A stretch of 64,000 nt of DNA from contig NZ_ACEP01000105.1 in assembly GCF_000173975.1 (NCBI RefSeq), positions 1 to 64,000 on the forward strand, in the 5' to 3' direction. Source of the stretch: Anaerobutyricum hallii DSM 3353. GTDB lineage: Bacteria; Bacillota; Clostridia; Lachnospirales; Lachnospiraceae. Below, in pieces: positions 44,784 through 53,946 of the stretch. Both the position numbers and the translations under genes were made by a program. A model generated the notes under the pieces. That model was not told the DNA's origin. It ran no database searches and worked only from the letters and a program-made list of their open reading frames with translations. Each line of letters starts with the position of its first letter. Positions within the stretch are counted from its first letter, which is position 1.

Positions 44784-45905
44784 GTGCAGAAGAAATCCTG
44801 GAAGAAACCAAAAAGACGGCCACAGGCCATGGATTATTCTATATTATTCCTGGTGCTTTTCCTGGTAGGATTTGGTCTTGTAATTTTATATTCCACCAGT
44901 TCCTATAAGGCAAGTCTCCTGTATAATGATACGACATACTGGGTGAAAAAGCAGGCACTTTTTGCTGCTATGGGAATCTGTGGCATGTTATTTATTGCTA
45001 CGAGAGATTATCATATCTGGCAGAAAAAATGGTGGTTTGCCTGGGTGATTTATGGCGGAGTCATCGGATTGCTTCTTCTTACTTTTGCGATTGGAGCAGC
45101 GAGCCATGGTTCTCAGAGATGGATTTCGATTGGGCCATTTAGTTTACAGCCTTCTGAGCTTGCCAAAATTGGAATCATCCTTTTTCTGGCAGCTTATATC
45201 AGCAGTAAATCAAGAGAAATGCGACAATGGAAGAAGATGGTTATTCCATTTCTTTTTGCAATACCGATTATCGTAATTGTCGGTATTGAGAATCTGAGTA
45301 CCTGTATTATTCTTCTTGCAATCTCTTTTATTATGATTTTTGTGGCTACACCTCTGTTGGTGCCTTTCGTTGTTATTGGTCTTATTGGAGTGGCTGGAGC
45401 GGGAGGACTTCTTCTCACACAGGGATATCGTATGGAGCGTATTACAGTGTGGCTTGATCCAGCAGCTTCTGAAAAGGGACATCAGACCATACAGGGATTA
45501 TATGCGATTGGTTCCGGTGGCCTGTTTGGAAAGGGGCTTGGGCAGAGTATGCAAAAGCTTGGATTCCTTCCAGAAGCGAATAATGATATGATTTTCTCTG
45601 TTATTTGCGAGGAACTTGGACTTTTCGGTGCGTTGTGCGTGCTAGCTCTGTTTTTTGCGCTGATATGGCGCTTTATGGTGATTGCCGTGAATGCACCAGA
45701 TCTTTACGGTTCTATGATTGTTGTTGGAGTCATTGCCCATATCGGTATTCAGGTATTTATCAACATTGCAGTTGCAACAAACACGATTCCCAATACAGGA
45801 ATCCCGCTTCCATTCATAAGCTATGGAGGAAGTTCGCTGGTATTTATGCTATTAGAGATGGGACTGGTGCTGTCAGTATCCCGTTACATAAACGTGAAAA
45901 AGTAA
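44784..45905 (+). CDS. ftsW: FtsW-type SEDS peptidoglycan glycosyltransferase
   Basis: The 373-residue protein has about ten membrane helices and SEDS signatures (RWISIGPFSLQPSELAKIG at about 110-128, and the C-terminal PNTGIPLPFISYGGSS). It polymerises glycan strands at the septum with a class B penicillin-binding protein. GTG at 44784 is preferred because AAGGGGTG ends 6 bases before it; the GTG at 44775 overlaps the murD stop but lies inside that site. murG, often next, is absent. Confidence 0.9.
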   Translation: MQKKSWKKPKRRPQAMDYSILFLVLFLVGFGLVILYSTSSYKASLLYNDTTYWVKKQALFAAMGICGMLFIATRDYHIWQKKWWFAWVIYGGVIGLLLLTFAIGAASHGSQRWISIGPFSLQPSELAKIGIILFLAAYISSKSREMRQWKKMVIPFLFAIPIIVIVGIENLSTCIILLAISFIMIFVATPLLVPFVVIGLIGVAGAGGLLLTQGYRMERITVWLDPAASEKGHQTIQGLYAIGSGGLFGKGLGQSMQKLGFLPEANNDMIFSVICEELGLFGALCVLALFFALIWRFMVIAVNAPDLYGSMIVVGVIAHIGIQVFINIAVATNTIPNTGIPLPFISYGGSSLVFMLLEMGLVLSVSRYINVKK

Positions 45906-45921
45906 AAGATAGGAGAAAAAG

Positions 45922-46698
45922 ATGGGGGAAAGAAATTTAAAACTTGTGGCAGATAATAAGCCCAGAAAGCGGCATATCCTTCTTCTTTTTGCCTGTCTGG
46001 CGGTTGTTTTGGGGATGGGTATTTATTTCCTTATTACGGATTTTTCTATTCAGAAAATACAGATTTCAGGAAATAATACCTATACGAATGCCGAAATCAT
46101 TGAAGCGATGAAAGAGGATGGATATATAGATAACACGCTGCTGATGATCGCACAGAATCAGATTTTTGATCAGACCTATCTGCCATTTATCGAAAAAGTA
46201 TCAATGAGTTATGACGACAGTCACATACTGAAGGTAAAAGTGAAAGAGAAACTTCGGACAGGCGTTTTTAAATACATGAATGAATATGTGTATTTTAATG
46301 AAAATGGAATTGCGATGGAGAGTAGAAACACTCTGTTTGAGGGGGTTCCGGTTGTAACCGGTGTCAAATTCAATGAGATGAATCTGAAAAGAAAGATACT
46401 TGAAAATAAAGTTCCGGTAAAAAAGAATTATTTTAATACTATCGTATCTATTACGAAAAAAATTACGACATATAAACTAAATGTTTCAGAAATACATTTT
46501 GAAGGGGAAGATGATATTACATTAACTTCTTCAAAATATAAGATATATTTAGGAAGCTCTTCTTATCTCGATGGTAAAATGTCAAAACTTTCTTCTATAC
46601 TTGAGACGGTTTCTTCTAATTACAAAAAAGGAACCATTGATATGCATTTATATACAGATGATAAACCGATTGTCACTTTTAAAGAGAATGATAAGTAA
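45922..46698 (+). CDS. DivIB/FtsQ-type cell division protein
   Basis: The 258-residue bitopic protein has a short basic cytoplasmic tail, a membrane helix (about 19-39), a POTRA domain (about 42-110, IQKIQISGNNTYTNAEII) and a beta domain. It links FtsL and DivIC to the septal synthase. The position ftsW-divIB-ftsZ is standard. Confidence 0.9.
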   Translation: MGERNLKLVADNKPRKRHILLLFACLAVVLGMGIYFLITDFSIQKIQISGNNTYTNAEIIEAMKEDGYIDNTLLMIAQNQIFDQTYLPFIEKVSMSYDDSHILKVKVKEKLRTGVFKYMNEYVYFNENGIAMESRNTLFEGVPVVTGVKFNEMNLKRKILENKVPVKKNYFNTIVSITKKITTYKLNVSEIHFEGEDDITLTSSKYKIYLGSSSYLDGKMSKLSSILETVSSNYKKGTIDMHLYTDDKPIVTFKENDK

Positions 46699-46797
46699 GA
46701 GACAAAGAACATCTGGCGATATTTTCCTGATTTTTCAAGGCAATTATGGGAATTTTCATAGAAGTCAGAAAAAAACGCAAAAATCCAATTTTTTTAG

Positions 46798-46826
46798 TTG
46801 ATTATTTCTATAAAAAAACGTATTAT
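46798..46826 (+). promoter_or_regulatory. probable sigma-A promoter of ftsZ
   Basis: TTGATT (46798-46803), a 17-base spacer and TATTAT (46821-46826). This would give ftsZ its own transcription apart from the upstream dcw genes. Confidence 0.65.
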
Positions 46827-46888
46827 ATATTTATGATAAGTAAAATTGGATGAATTATATATTTACATAGAATAAGGAGGAGTAAACC

Positions 46889-48043
46889 TTGCTGGAAATT
46901 ATGTCAAACGAAGAATTAGCACAAGCTAAAATCCTGGTTATCGGAGTCGGAGGAGCCGGTAACAATGCAGTGAACCGAATGGTTGACGAAGCTATCGAAG
47001 GGGTAGAACTGATTGGAATCAACACGGATAAACAGGCTCTTGATTTATGTAAGGCACCTACAAGAGTGCAGATCGGAGAGAAGCTTACAAAGGGACTGGG
47101 CGCTGGTGCCAAGCCAGAGATTGGTGCTGCTGCCGTAGAAGAGAACCGTGATGAGATTACAGAACTCGTAAAAGAAGCAGATATGGTATTTGTTACCTGT
47201 GGTATGGGTGGCGGAACTGGAACAGGTGCTGCGCCTGTTGTAGCAGAGATCGCAAAAGAGATGGGAATTCTTACCGTTGGTGTTGTGACAAAGCCATTTA
47301 TTTTTGAGGGTAAGCCTCGTATGAATAATGCACTCAATGGTATTGAACGTCTCAAAGAGAACGTAGATACTTTAATTATCATTCCTAATGATAAGCTATT
47401 ACAGATTTGTGATAAGAGAACATCTATTAAAGATGCATTCTGTAAGGCAGATGAGGTTTTACAGCAGGGTGTTCAGGGTATCACAGACTTAATCTTTAAG
47501 CCAGGACTTATCAACTTAGACTTTGCCGATATTCAGACAGTAATGAGAGATAAGGGAATCGCTCATATCGGAATCGGTGTTGGAAGTGGTGAGGACAAGG
47601 CTGTTGATGCGATCAAGAGTGCGATGGAAAGTCCATTACTTGAAACAACAGTCAGTGGAGCAACCGATATTATCATTAACTTCTCAGGTGATATCGGAAT
47701 CCAGGAAGTTTATGAGGCAGTATCTTATCTTACAGAAGTTGCCGGTGATGAGGCGAACATTATCTTTGGTAATGTAGAGAGTGAAGATGTACCGGATGAT
47801 GAAGTAAGCATTACAATCATTGCAACCGGACTTCATGATGTTTCTGGTAAGGGAGCATCTGCGGTGAAAGTCCGTAAACCAGCAGCAGATAAGAATAATG
47901 CAGAAAGTAATGGTCCTACATACAGTGGACAGGCTATCAAGACTGGTACAGGCCGTAGCAGTGACAGCCGAGAATCTTCGAGAACATATGATAACAGAGA
48001 TATGGAGATTAAGATTCCAGAATTTTTGCAGAAAAGAAGATAA
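46889..48043 (+). CDS. ftsZ: cell division GTPase FtsZ
   Basis: The 384-residue tubulin homologue forms the Z ring. The GTP-binding tubulin signature GGGTGTG lies at about 110-116, the synergy-loop Asp is in NLDFAD, and the C-terminal binding peptide is [11 protein letters not shown]. The start is TTG at 46889, 8 bases after AAGGAGG; the next ATG (46901) is too far away. A strong terminator follows. Confidence 0.96.
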   Translation: MLEIMSNEELAQAKILVIGVGGAGNNAVNRMVDEAIEGVELIGINTDKQALDLCKAPTRVQIGEKLTKGLGAGAKPEIGAAAVEENRDEITELVKEADMVFVTCGMGGGTGTGAAPVVAEIAKEMGILTVGVVTKPFIFEGKPRMNNALNGIERLKENVDTLIIIPNDKLLQICDKRTSIKDAFCKADEVLQQGVQGITDLIFKPGLINLDFADIQTVMRDKGIAHIGIGVGSGEDKAVDAIKSAMESPLLETTVSGATDIIINFSGDIGIQEVYEAVSYLTEVAGDEANIIFGNVESEDVPDDEVSITIIATGLHDVSGKGASAVKVRKPAADKNNAESNGPTYSGQAIKTGTGRSSDSRESSRTYDNRDMEIKIPEFLQKRR

Positions 48044-48103
48044 GGTCGAAGAGAACAACAGAATATAAAGAGTTTTCACTCTTTTAGGCAGGCGTTGTCG
48101 CCG

Positions 48104-48153
48104 GAGGTCGAATATTAAAGATTTTTTCTTTATTATTTCGACCTCATTTTTTT
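48104..48153 (+). terminator. intrinsic terminator after ftsZ
   Basis: GAGGTCGAA (48104-48112) and TTCGACCTC (48137-48145) pair and are followed by ATTTTTTT, ending the dcw cluster. Confidence 0.85.
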
Positions 48154-48199
48154 ATGTCAATTTATATAATAAATTAACCACATAGCAATAGAAGGTGCC

Positions 48200-49171
48200 A
48201 TGAAAACGGAATATCCGTTCCTATTTTCTTTTTTATATAATTGGGCAGCAGATTATATTTTGCTGTTGTTTGTAAAAAAAGACTTATATCCAGAAATAAA
48301 AAACAGGACAATTTTAATCGGGGCATCGGCCTGTTCCCTCTCTTATATTCTGTGGGAAGGAACAGCAGGGAAATTGCCCCCGTATTGTAGAATTATTTTA
48401 AAATGGTTCCTGATTTTTAGCATTCTGTACATTCTTTTTAAAATACGTTCCGTTAAAAAAATAGGAAAAACAATCAGTCTATTTTTGTGTTATCTTTTTC
48501 TGATGGGTGGAGCGGTTTCCTTTTTTTTATCCTGCATACATATAAAAACGGTCGGTGGAAGAAAAACAGCGTGGAAAGCGATGGCAGTTATATGGTTTAG
48601 CGCAGGAGTGATTTTTCTATGGAAAATGAAAAAGAAAAAAGAAAATGCAACTCAGATTTCTAAGACATATACCTATGAAGTGAGAATATCGAGAAAAGGG
48701 AGAAAAGCAGTATACAAAGGTATCTATGATTCAGGGAATCTTTTAGTCAGTCAGATTACCGGACAGGGAGTCTGCATTATACAAAAAGAGCAGGCAGCAA
48801 AACTGCTATTGACGAAAGAAAAGTCAGAGATAGAGCAGATTTATATACAGTTTTCAGAAGAAAAAGAAGAAAAGAAGAGAGAAAAGAATGGAAAAAAGAA
48901 GCAGCAAATAGAACAGCCTTTATGGAGAATGTGGGCAAAACAGTTTCAGACAGGAATTTATGTACTACAGTATTCAACTGTTGGGAAGAAAAATGCAAAA
49001 ATGCCGGGAGTCATGGCCGAAGAAATTGTTGTGTTAAAAGATGGGGAGGTGCTTACCAGGACAAAAGGAATGCTTGGAATCAGTCAGGAGGAACTTTCAG
49101 AAACAAAAGAATTTTTCGTCCTGCTTCCAAATGATATTTTCGATAGAGAAGAAAGTAGTAATATATTATAA
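48200..49171 (+). CDS. spoIIGA: sigma-E-processing aspartic protease SpoIIGA
   Basis: The 323-residue membrane protease has five or so N-terminal helices (about 1-145) and a C-terminal protease domain with the catalytic aspartate Asp177 in IYDSGN. It cleaves the pro-sequence of sigma-E after engulfment signalling by SpoIIR. A Lys/Glu-rich loop at about 215-240 is longer than in Bacillus. It is directly upstream of its substrate gene. Confidence 0.93.
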   Translation: MKTEYPFLFSFLYNWAADYILLLFVKKDLYPEIKNRTILIGASACSLSYILWEGTAGKLPPYCRIILKWFLIFSILYILFKIRSVKKIGKTISLFLCYLFLMGGAVSFFLSCIHIKTVGGRKTAWKAMAVIWFSAGVIFLWKMKKKKENATQISKTYTYEVRISRKGRKAVYKGIYDSGNLLVSQITGQGVCIIQKEQAAKLLLTKEKSEIEQIYIQFSEEKEEKKREKNGKKKQQIEQPLWRMWAKQFQTGIYVLQYSTVGKKNAKMPGVMAEEIVVLKDGEVLTRTKGMLGISQEELSETKEFFVLLPNDIFDREESSNIL

Positions 49172-49209
49172 TCCTAAAATAAATCGTAATATTTAAGGAG
49201 GGTAAGAGC

Positions 49210-49953
49210 ATGGCAGTTGTATTGAATGCATCAGGAGTAAACCGGGTAAGATTTACAGTCATAAATAATATGAAGTCATTATTTCATCCTCAGCGGGAGA
49301 TTCACTATATCGGAGGAACCGATATTTTGCCGCCGCCTTTAGAGCCAGAAGAGGAGGCTTATGTGTTAAGTCAGTTAGATACAAGACGAAGTGAGGAAGC
49401 AAAAGCACTTTTAATCGAGAGAAATTTACGATTAGTCGTTTACATAGCAAAGAAATTTGAGAATACAGGAATTGGAGTAGAAGATTTGATTTCGATTGGT
49501 ACCATCGGACTGATTAAAGCAATCCAGACCTTTAAATTAGATAAAAAAATCAAATTGGCAACCTACGCCTCACGATGCATCGAAAATGAAATATTGATGT
49601 ATTTACGAAGAACCAATAAAACAAAAATGGAAGTTTCTATTGATGAACCGCTGAATGTGGACTGGGACGGTAATGAGCTTCTTCTTTCTGACATTTTAGG
49701 AACAGACAGCGATGTCATCTCAAAAGATATCGAAGATGAGATTGACCGGAAAATGTTAAATAAAGCGATGGAGACTTTATCAGACAGAGAAAAACTTATC
49801 ATTCGGCTCCGGTTTGGGATAGGAGGCGAGGAAAGCGAAGAAAAGACGCAGAAAGAAGTCGCAGACTTGCTGGGAATTTCACAGTCCTATATCTCCAGGC
49901 TGGAGAAGAAGATTATCCATCGGTTGAAGCGGGAGATGATTAAAATGCAGTAA
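49210..49953 (+). CDS. sigE: RNA polymerase sporulation sigma factor sigma-E
   Basis: The 247-residue sigma-70-family protein has an N-terminal pro-region (about 1-28), region 2 with [14 protein letters not shown], and region 4 ending in a helix-turn-helix ([20 protein letters not shown]). It directs early mother-cell genes such as spoIVA. It follows spoIIGA at 38 bases. In Bacillus and many clostridia sigG is next in the same direction; here it is inverted. Confidence 0.96.
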   Translation: MAVVLNASGVNRVRFTVINNMKSLFHPQREIHYIGGTDILPPPLEPEEEAYVLSQLDTRRSEEAKALLIERNLRLVVYIAKKFENTGIGVEDLISIGTIGLIKAIQTFKLDKKIKLATYASRCIENEILMYLRRTNKTKMEVSIDEPLNVDWDGNELLLSDILGTDSDVISKDIEDEIDRKMLNKAMETLSDREKLIIRLRFGIGGEESEEKTQKEVADLLGISQSYISRLEKKIIHRLKREMIKMQ

Positions 49954-49961
49954 ATTCTGGG

Positions 49962-50125
49962 TTGCTGCAGGCAAGGAGAGACGCACCGCAAAAGAGAGCA
50001 TAGCCTATATTTGTGACTCTATCACTGCGGGTTGAATGTTCGCCTCTATGCTCACATTCAATCCTCGCTCTAAGGCCACAAATATAGGCTATGCTCTCTT
50101 TTGCGGTGCTGTCTTTGGCTGTTGG
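49962..50125. repeat. family B hairpin element E5 (reverse core)
   Basis: Perfect 33-bp arms (49983-50015 and 50077-50109) enclose a 61-base loop in reverse orientation. The outer right motif CTGTCTTTGGCTG (50109-50121) mirrors the CAGCCAAAGACAG of E6. TTGCTGCAGGC at 49962 resembles the outer boundary of E7. It lies 9 bases after the sigE stop. Confidence 0.85.
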
Positions 50126-50292
50126 AGTGAAATTGCATATTGGAGGGGTTGGAAATTCTTCATAACGACTTCAAGTCTTATTAAATGTTGAGAAAAATCC
50201 TTATATCGGAGAATCGCTAGTTGTCTCTGATTTCTTAATAAAGTGTAAATCTGAAAAAATATATATCTGGAAGAGAATCTTTTAAGTCGAGC

Positions 50293-50466
50293 AGTAGTTT
50301 CTAATTCTGTCCAGCCAAAGACAGCTCTCAGAGAAGAAAAGAATCTATATTTGTGGCCTCGGAGCAAAGGTTGGATGCGAGCGGGTAAGCGAACATTCAA
50401 CCTGCCGCGACTAAAGTCACAAATATAGATTCTTTTCTTCTCTGAGAGTGTCTATTTTGCCTGTAA
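50293..50466. repeat. family B hairpin element E6
   Basis: Perfect 31-bp arms (50325-50355 and 50418-50448) enclose a 62-base forward loop with inner stem AGGTTGGATG/CATTCAACCT. The outer motif CAGCCAAAGACAG lies at 50312-50324. GTAGTTT (left) and AAACTAC (right) form an outer layer that reaches into the sigG stop codon. E5 and E6 are head-to-head; TTGCCTG at 50457-50463 is the inverse of CAGGCAA at 49968-49974, so the pair may be one composite unit. The 515-base sigE-sigG gap holds only this. Confidence 0.85.
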
Positions 50467-50468
50467 AA

Positions 50469-51248
50469 CTACCGTTCAATAAAGTTTCGAATAGATTTCA
50501 GTGCATTTTTTTCCAACCTGCTCACCTGAGCCTGCGAGATGCTGATTTCATCAGCAACTTCTGTTTGTGTTTTCCCCTCAAAGAATCGTTTTTCAATAAT
50601 GTGATATTCCCTTCCGGAAAGCTGATTCATGGCTTCCTGGAGAGAGAGATGCTCGATCCAGGTGTCTTCTTTATTTTTCTTGTCGCAAATTTGATCCATC
50701 AGAAACAGAGGATCATTTCCATCCTGATAGACTGGTTCGAAAAGGGACATAGGGGTGGCAATCGCATCCAGGGCATAAATAATATCTTCCTCGGGAATTT
50801 CCGTTTTTTTGGAAACTTCCTCAATCGTGGGGGTGCGGTTCATTGATTTAGTGAGCTGTTCTTTTGCATAGATTGCCTTGTAAGCAGTATCACGAAGGGA
50901 GCGGCTGACGCGGATACTGTTATTGTCTCTTAAGTACCTTCGGACTTCTCCGAGAATCATAGGAACAGCATAGGTAGAGAATTTTACATTTAAAGTGCGG
51001 TCAAAATTATCAATGGCTTTCATAAGACCGATACAGCCGACTTGGAATAAATCATCGGCATGTTCGTGATTGCTGGAAAAACGCTGGATAACACTTAAAA
51101 CAAGACGCAGATTGCCTTTCACATATTGTTCTCTGGCATCCATATTTCCCTGTTCAATTTGTATGAATAGATTTTCCTTTTCCTCATCGGATAAAAGAGG
51201 CAGTTCCGAAGTATTTACTCCACAGATTTCCACTTTGTTTAAAAACAT
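50469..51248 (-). CDS. sigG: RNA polymerase sporulation sigma factor sigma-G
   Basis: The 259-residue forespore sigma factor starts with the family N-terminus (NKVEICGVNTSELPLL), has region 2 (ADDLFQVGCIGLMKAIDNF), region 3 and region 4 (EVADEISISQAQVSRLEK). The start at 51248 follows AGGAGG. It is on the minus strand, convergent with sigE and divergent from the CinA-like gene, unlike the tandem spoIIGA-sigE-sigG order of model spore formers. It should drive late forespore genes. Confidence 0.96.
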   Translation of the reverse strand: MFLNKVEICGVNTSELPLLSDEEKENLFIQIEQGNMDAREQYVKGNLRLVLSVIQRFSSNHEHADDLFQVGCIGLMKAIDNFDRTLNVKFSTYAVPMILGEVRRYLRDNNSIRVSRSLRDTAYKAIYAKEQLTKSMNRTPTIEEVSKKTEIPEEDIIYALDAIATPMSLFEPVYQDGNDPLFLMDQICDKKNKEDTWIEHLSLQEAMNQLSGREYHIIEKRFFEGKTQTEVADEISISQAQVSRLEKNALKSIRNFIER

Positions 51249-51352
51249 CGCTATCCTCCTAAGATGAACATGTACTTTCAGAATTTTATGCAATAGAAAA
51301 TGCATCTGTATAAAAGGATGAACTTAAAAAAATAAAAATATTCATATAAAAG

Positions 51353-51381
51353 GTGAATATATTTAAGAAATCTGTTATAAT
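51353..51381 (+). promoter_or_regulatory. possible promoter of the CinA-like gene
   Basis: GTGAAT (51353-51358), 17 bases, then TATAAT (51376-51381). The -35 is weak; the -10 is perfect. Confidence 0.45.
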
Positions 51382-51450
51382 GGTAAATGTGAGAGAAATG
51401 GCTGCACATTTTTTCACGGAAAATTTCAAATTAGATAGGAGGATATCAAC

Positions 51451-52245
51451 ATGGTTGCAGAAATCGTATGTGTGGGAACAGAACTTCTGCTGGGAGATAT
51501 CGTAAACACGAATGCACAGCATATATCAAAAGAGCTTGCCCATATAGGAATTGATTTATACTACCAGACAGTGGTAGGAGATAATAAGGAACGCGTGTGG
51601 AATGTATTAGACACAGCTTTGAAGCGTTCAGACCTAATTATCATGACAGGTGGACTTGGTCCGACGAAAGATGACCTTACGAAAGAAGTAGCGGCATCTT
51701 TTTTTGGGAAGAAATTAGTCTTTCATGAGCAGACATATGAACACGTCAGAAAGAAACTGGAATCTTATGGAATAAATGAGATGACAGAAAGCCAGAAAAA
51801 ACAGGCATTAGTCCCAGAAGGTTCTCTTGTAGTTACCAATCCTGCAGGACTTGCTCCGGGAATCATTATGGCACAGGGAGATAAGGCAATCGTTATGCTG
51901 CCAGGTCCGCCAAAGGAGATGAAGGCTGTTCTTGCCGAGTGCTGTCACCTTTTCATTAACCGTCTTTCCGACCAGGTATTTGTATCAATCAACATTAAGT
52001 GCAAAGGCCCGGACGAGCTTCCGTTAAGAGAGATTGGAGAAGCACCAGTTGCAGATTTATTAGGAGACATCCTTGATAATGAGAATCCGACAGTCGCAAC
52101 TTACGCAAAAGAAGACGGCGTATTAATACGAGTAACTGCATCCGGAAAGACAAGAGAAGACGCCCTTACCGCCATGCAGCCGGTCGTAACAAAAATTGCA
52201 GAAATACTTGCCGGAAAGATTGCGTGGGTAAAGGAAGAAGTGTAA
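51451..52245 (+). CDS. CinA N-terminal-domain protein (MoaB-like fold), no deamidase domain
   Basis: The 264-residue protein matches the N-terminal competence-induced protein A domain: VCVGTELLLGDIVNTNA, MTGGLGPTKDDLTKE and the MLPGPPKEMK block are present. Full CinA proteins are about 410 residues and end in a nicotinamide-mononucleotide deamidase domain; that domain is absent and no remnant is seen before the transporter gene 31 bases downstream. The N-domain has been linked to ADP-ribose pyrophosphatase activity in some bacteria. Confidence 0.85.
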   Translation: MVAEIVCVGTELLLGDIVNTNAQHISKELAHIGIDLYYQTVVGDNKERVWNVLDTALKRSDLIIMTGGLGPTKDDLTKEVAASFFGKKLVFHEQTYEHVRKKLESYGINEMTESQKKQALVPEGSLVVTNPAGLAPGIIMAQGDKAIVMLPGPPKEMKAVLAECCHLFINRLSDQVFVSINIKCKGPDELPLREIGEAPVADLLGDILDNENPTVATYAKEDGVLIRVTASGKTREDALTAMQPVVTKIAEILAGKIAWVKEEV

Positions 52246-52276
52246 CTAAAAAACATTAAATTGAAAGAGGAAAAAA

Positions 52277-53512
52277 GTGGAAACATCTAGTTTAAAAAGA
52301 ATAGTAAATAAATATACAGAGACCAGTCTGATCATCCGTATCTTAATCGGTATGGCAATCGGTGTGGTGCTGGCACTTGCTGTGCCTCAATTTACAGGAA
52401 TCAAGATTCTTGGAGACCTTTTCGTAGGAGCATTAAAGGCAATCGCTCCATTACTGGTATGTCTTTTAATTATGAGTTCTTTAGCTCAGACAAAAGAAGG
52501 ACATAACGGAAACATGAAAACTGTAGTAATCCTTTATATGTTCAGTACAATAATGGGAGCAATCGTAGCGGTAGCAGGAAGCTTCTTATTCCCATTAAAA
52601 ATCACATTAGCAGATGCTGTACAGCAGGAAGCTCCAAAAGGAGTCGTAGAAGTACTTGAAAATCTCCTTTTAAAAATCGTAGCAAACCCAATTGATGCAT
52701 TAGTAAATGCAAACTATCTTGGAGTACTTGCATGGGCTGTTATTCTTGGAATCGCTCTTAAAAAGTCTACACCAGGAACAAAACAGATGCTCTCTGATGC
52801 CTCTGATGCAGTATCTCAGGCAGTACGCTGGATTATCAATCTTGCTCCATTTGGTATTTTAGGTTTAGTATTTAATGCTGTATCCACAAGTGGTATGAAG
52901 ATTTTCACACAGTACGGAAAACTCATCCTTTTACTCGTAGGATGTATGTTATTCCAGGAATTTATCACAAATGGTATTATTGTAGGATTTTGCCTTAAGA
53001 AAAATCCATATCCATTAATTTCACGTTGTGCAAGAGAAAGTGGATTAACAGCATTCTTCACAAGAAGTTCAGCAGCAAACATTCCTGTAAATATGGAACT
53101 TTGCGAAAAAATGGGCTTAGATAAAGATAACTATTCCGTATCCATTCCACTTGGTTCTACAATCAACATGGACGGAGCGGCAATCACAATTACAGTAATG
53201 ACATTAGCAGCTGCACATACACTTGGAATCAGCGTAAGCATTCCAACAGCAATCGTATTAAGTATCTTAGCAACACTTTCCGCATGTGGAGCATCAGGAA
53301 TCGCCGGAGGTTCTCTCCTGTTAATCCCTGTAGCATGTTCCCTTTTCGGAATCTCCAATGATATTGCCATGCAGGTAGTAGGGGTAGGATTTATCATCGG
53401 TGTAATTCAGGATTCCTGTGAGACAGCCCTGAACTCATCTTCTGATGTACTGCTTACTGCAACAGCAGAATTTATGCAGTGGAGAAAAGCTGGAAAAGAA
53501 ATACCATTTTAA
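52277..53512 (+). CDS. sstT: sodium:serine/threonine symporter SstT
   Basis: The 411-residue DAACS-family transporter has about eight helices and two re-entrant loops, with the family runs FFTRSSAANIPVNMELC, GSTINMDGAAITI (NMDG substrate/Na+ motif) and the VIQDSCETALNSSSD C-terminal segment, which I recognise as SstT rather than GltP. It imports L-serine and threonine with sodium. The start is GTG at 52277 after AGAGGAAA. A family B hairpin follows its stop. Confidence 0.92.
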   Translation: METSSLKRIVNKYTETSLIIRILIGMAIGVVLALAVPQFTGIKILGDLFVGALKAIAPLLVCLLIMSSLAQTKEGHNGNMKTVVILYMFSTIMGAIVAVAGSFLFPLKITLADAVQQEAPKGVVEVLENLLLKIVANPIDALVNANYLGVLAWAVILGIALKKSTPGTKQMLSDASDAVSQAVRWIINLAPFGILGLVFNAVSTSGMKIFTQYGKLILLLVGCMLFQEFITNGIIVGFCLKKNPYPLISRCARESGLTAFFTRSSAANIPVNMELCEKMGLDKDNYSVSIPLGSTINMDGAAITITVMTLAAAHTLGISVSIPTAIVLSILATLSACGASGIAGGSLLLIPVACSLFGISNDIAMQVVGVGFIIGVIQDSCETALNSSSDVLLTATAEFMQWRKAGKEIPF

Positions 53513-53520
53513 AGCTTGAA

Positions 53521-53824
53521 TTGCCGCAGGCAAGGTAGACGCCCACAGAAAGAGAAATAACCTATATTTGTGACTTTCGTCGCTACAGGTTGAATGTTCG
53601 CTTAATCGCTCACATCCAACCTTTGCTCCCAGGTCACAAATATAGGTTGTTTCTCTTTCTGCGGGCTGTTTGTTGGTCGCCTATGCAAACGCAGAATTTA
53701 TCAGAGTTCCTATTTCTCCTGTCCCCATCCCCAACCCATTCCGCAAGTGTCTAGTCAGTATATGGTACCGAAGCAAAACTTAAATTTCGATTTCACACCA
53801 ACAGCCAAAGACAGCCTGCGGCAA
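53521..53824. repeat. family B hairpin element E7 and its composite unit
   Basis: 32-bp arms (53541-53572 and 53635-53666; two non-Watson-Crick positions) enclose a 62-base reverse loop whose inner stem is AGGTTGGATG/CATTCAACCT on the minus strand. Beyond 135 bases of unrelated DNA, CAGCCAAAGACAG recurs at 53802-53814. TTGCCGCAGGC (53521-53531) and GCCTGCGGCAA (53814-53824) bound the whole unit as an 11-bp inverted repeat. It covers most of the 434-base gap between sstT and the cupin regulator. Confidence 0.8.
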
Positions 53825-53946
53825 ATTCGAAATTAATTCTCTCTTGACTAGCACACTTCTTTCTGCCATAATACCCTTTGGAAGTTTAACTATACTAAAC
53901 TTTAAGTTTATTATTACATAAATAGAAAGGTGTGAAGTCATGAATC

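Noticed and set aside
46855-47382. Long minus-strand open frame opposite ftsZ
   Set aside because: It is a shadow of the ftsZ codon pattern, without ribosome site or protein signature.
30429-53824. Family B hairpins as ordinary intrinsic terminators
   Set aside because: The arms are far longer than needed, the loops are 61-63 nt and conserved, and no T-run follows the right arm in any copy. They may still hinder transcription.
30429-53824. Family B as a CRISPR array or integron attC sites
   Set aside because: Copies are dispersed between genes, not regularly spaced in an array. The conserved part is the loop, whereas attC sites conserve the outer boxes; no cas or integrase gene is present.
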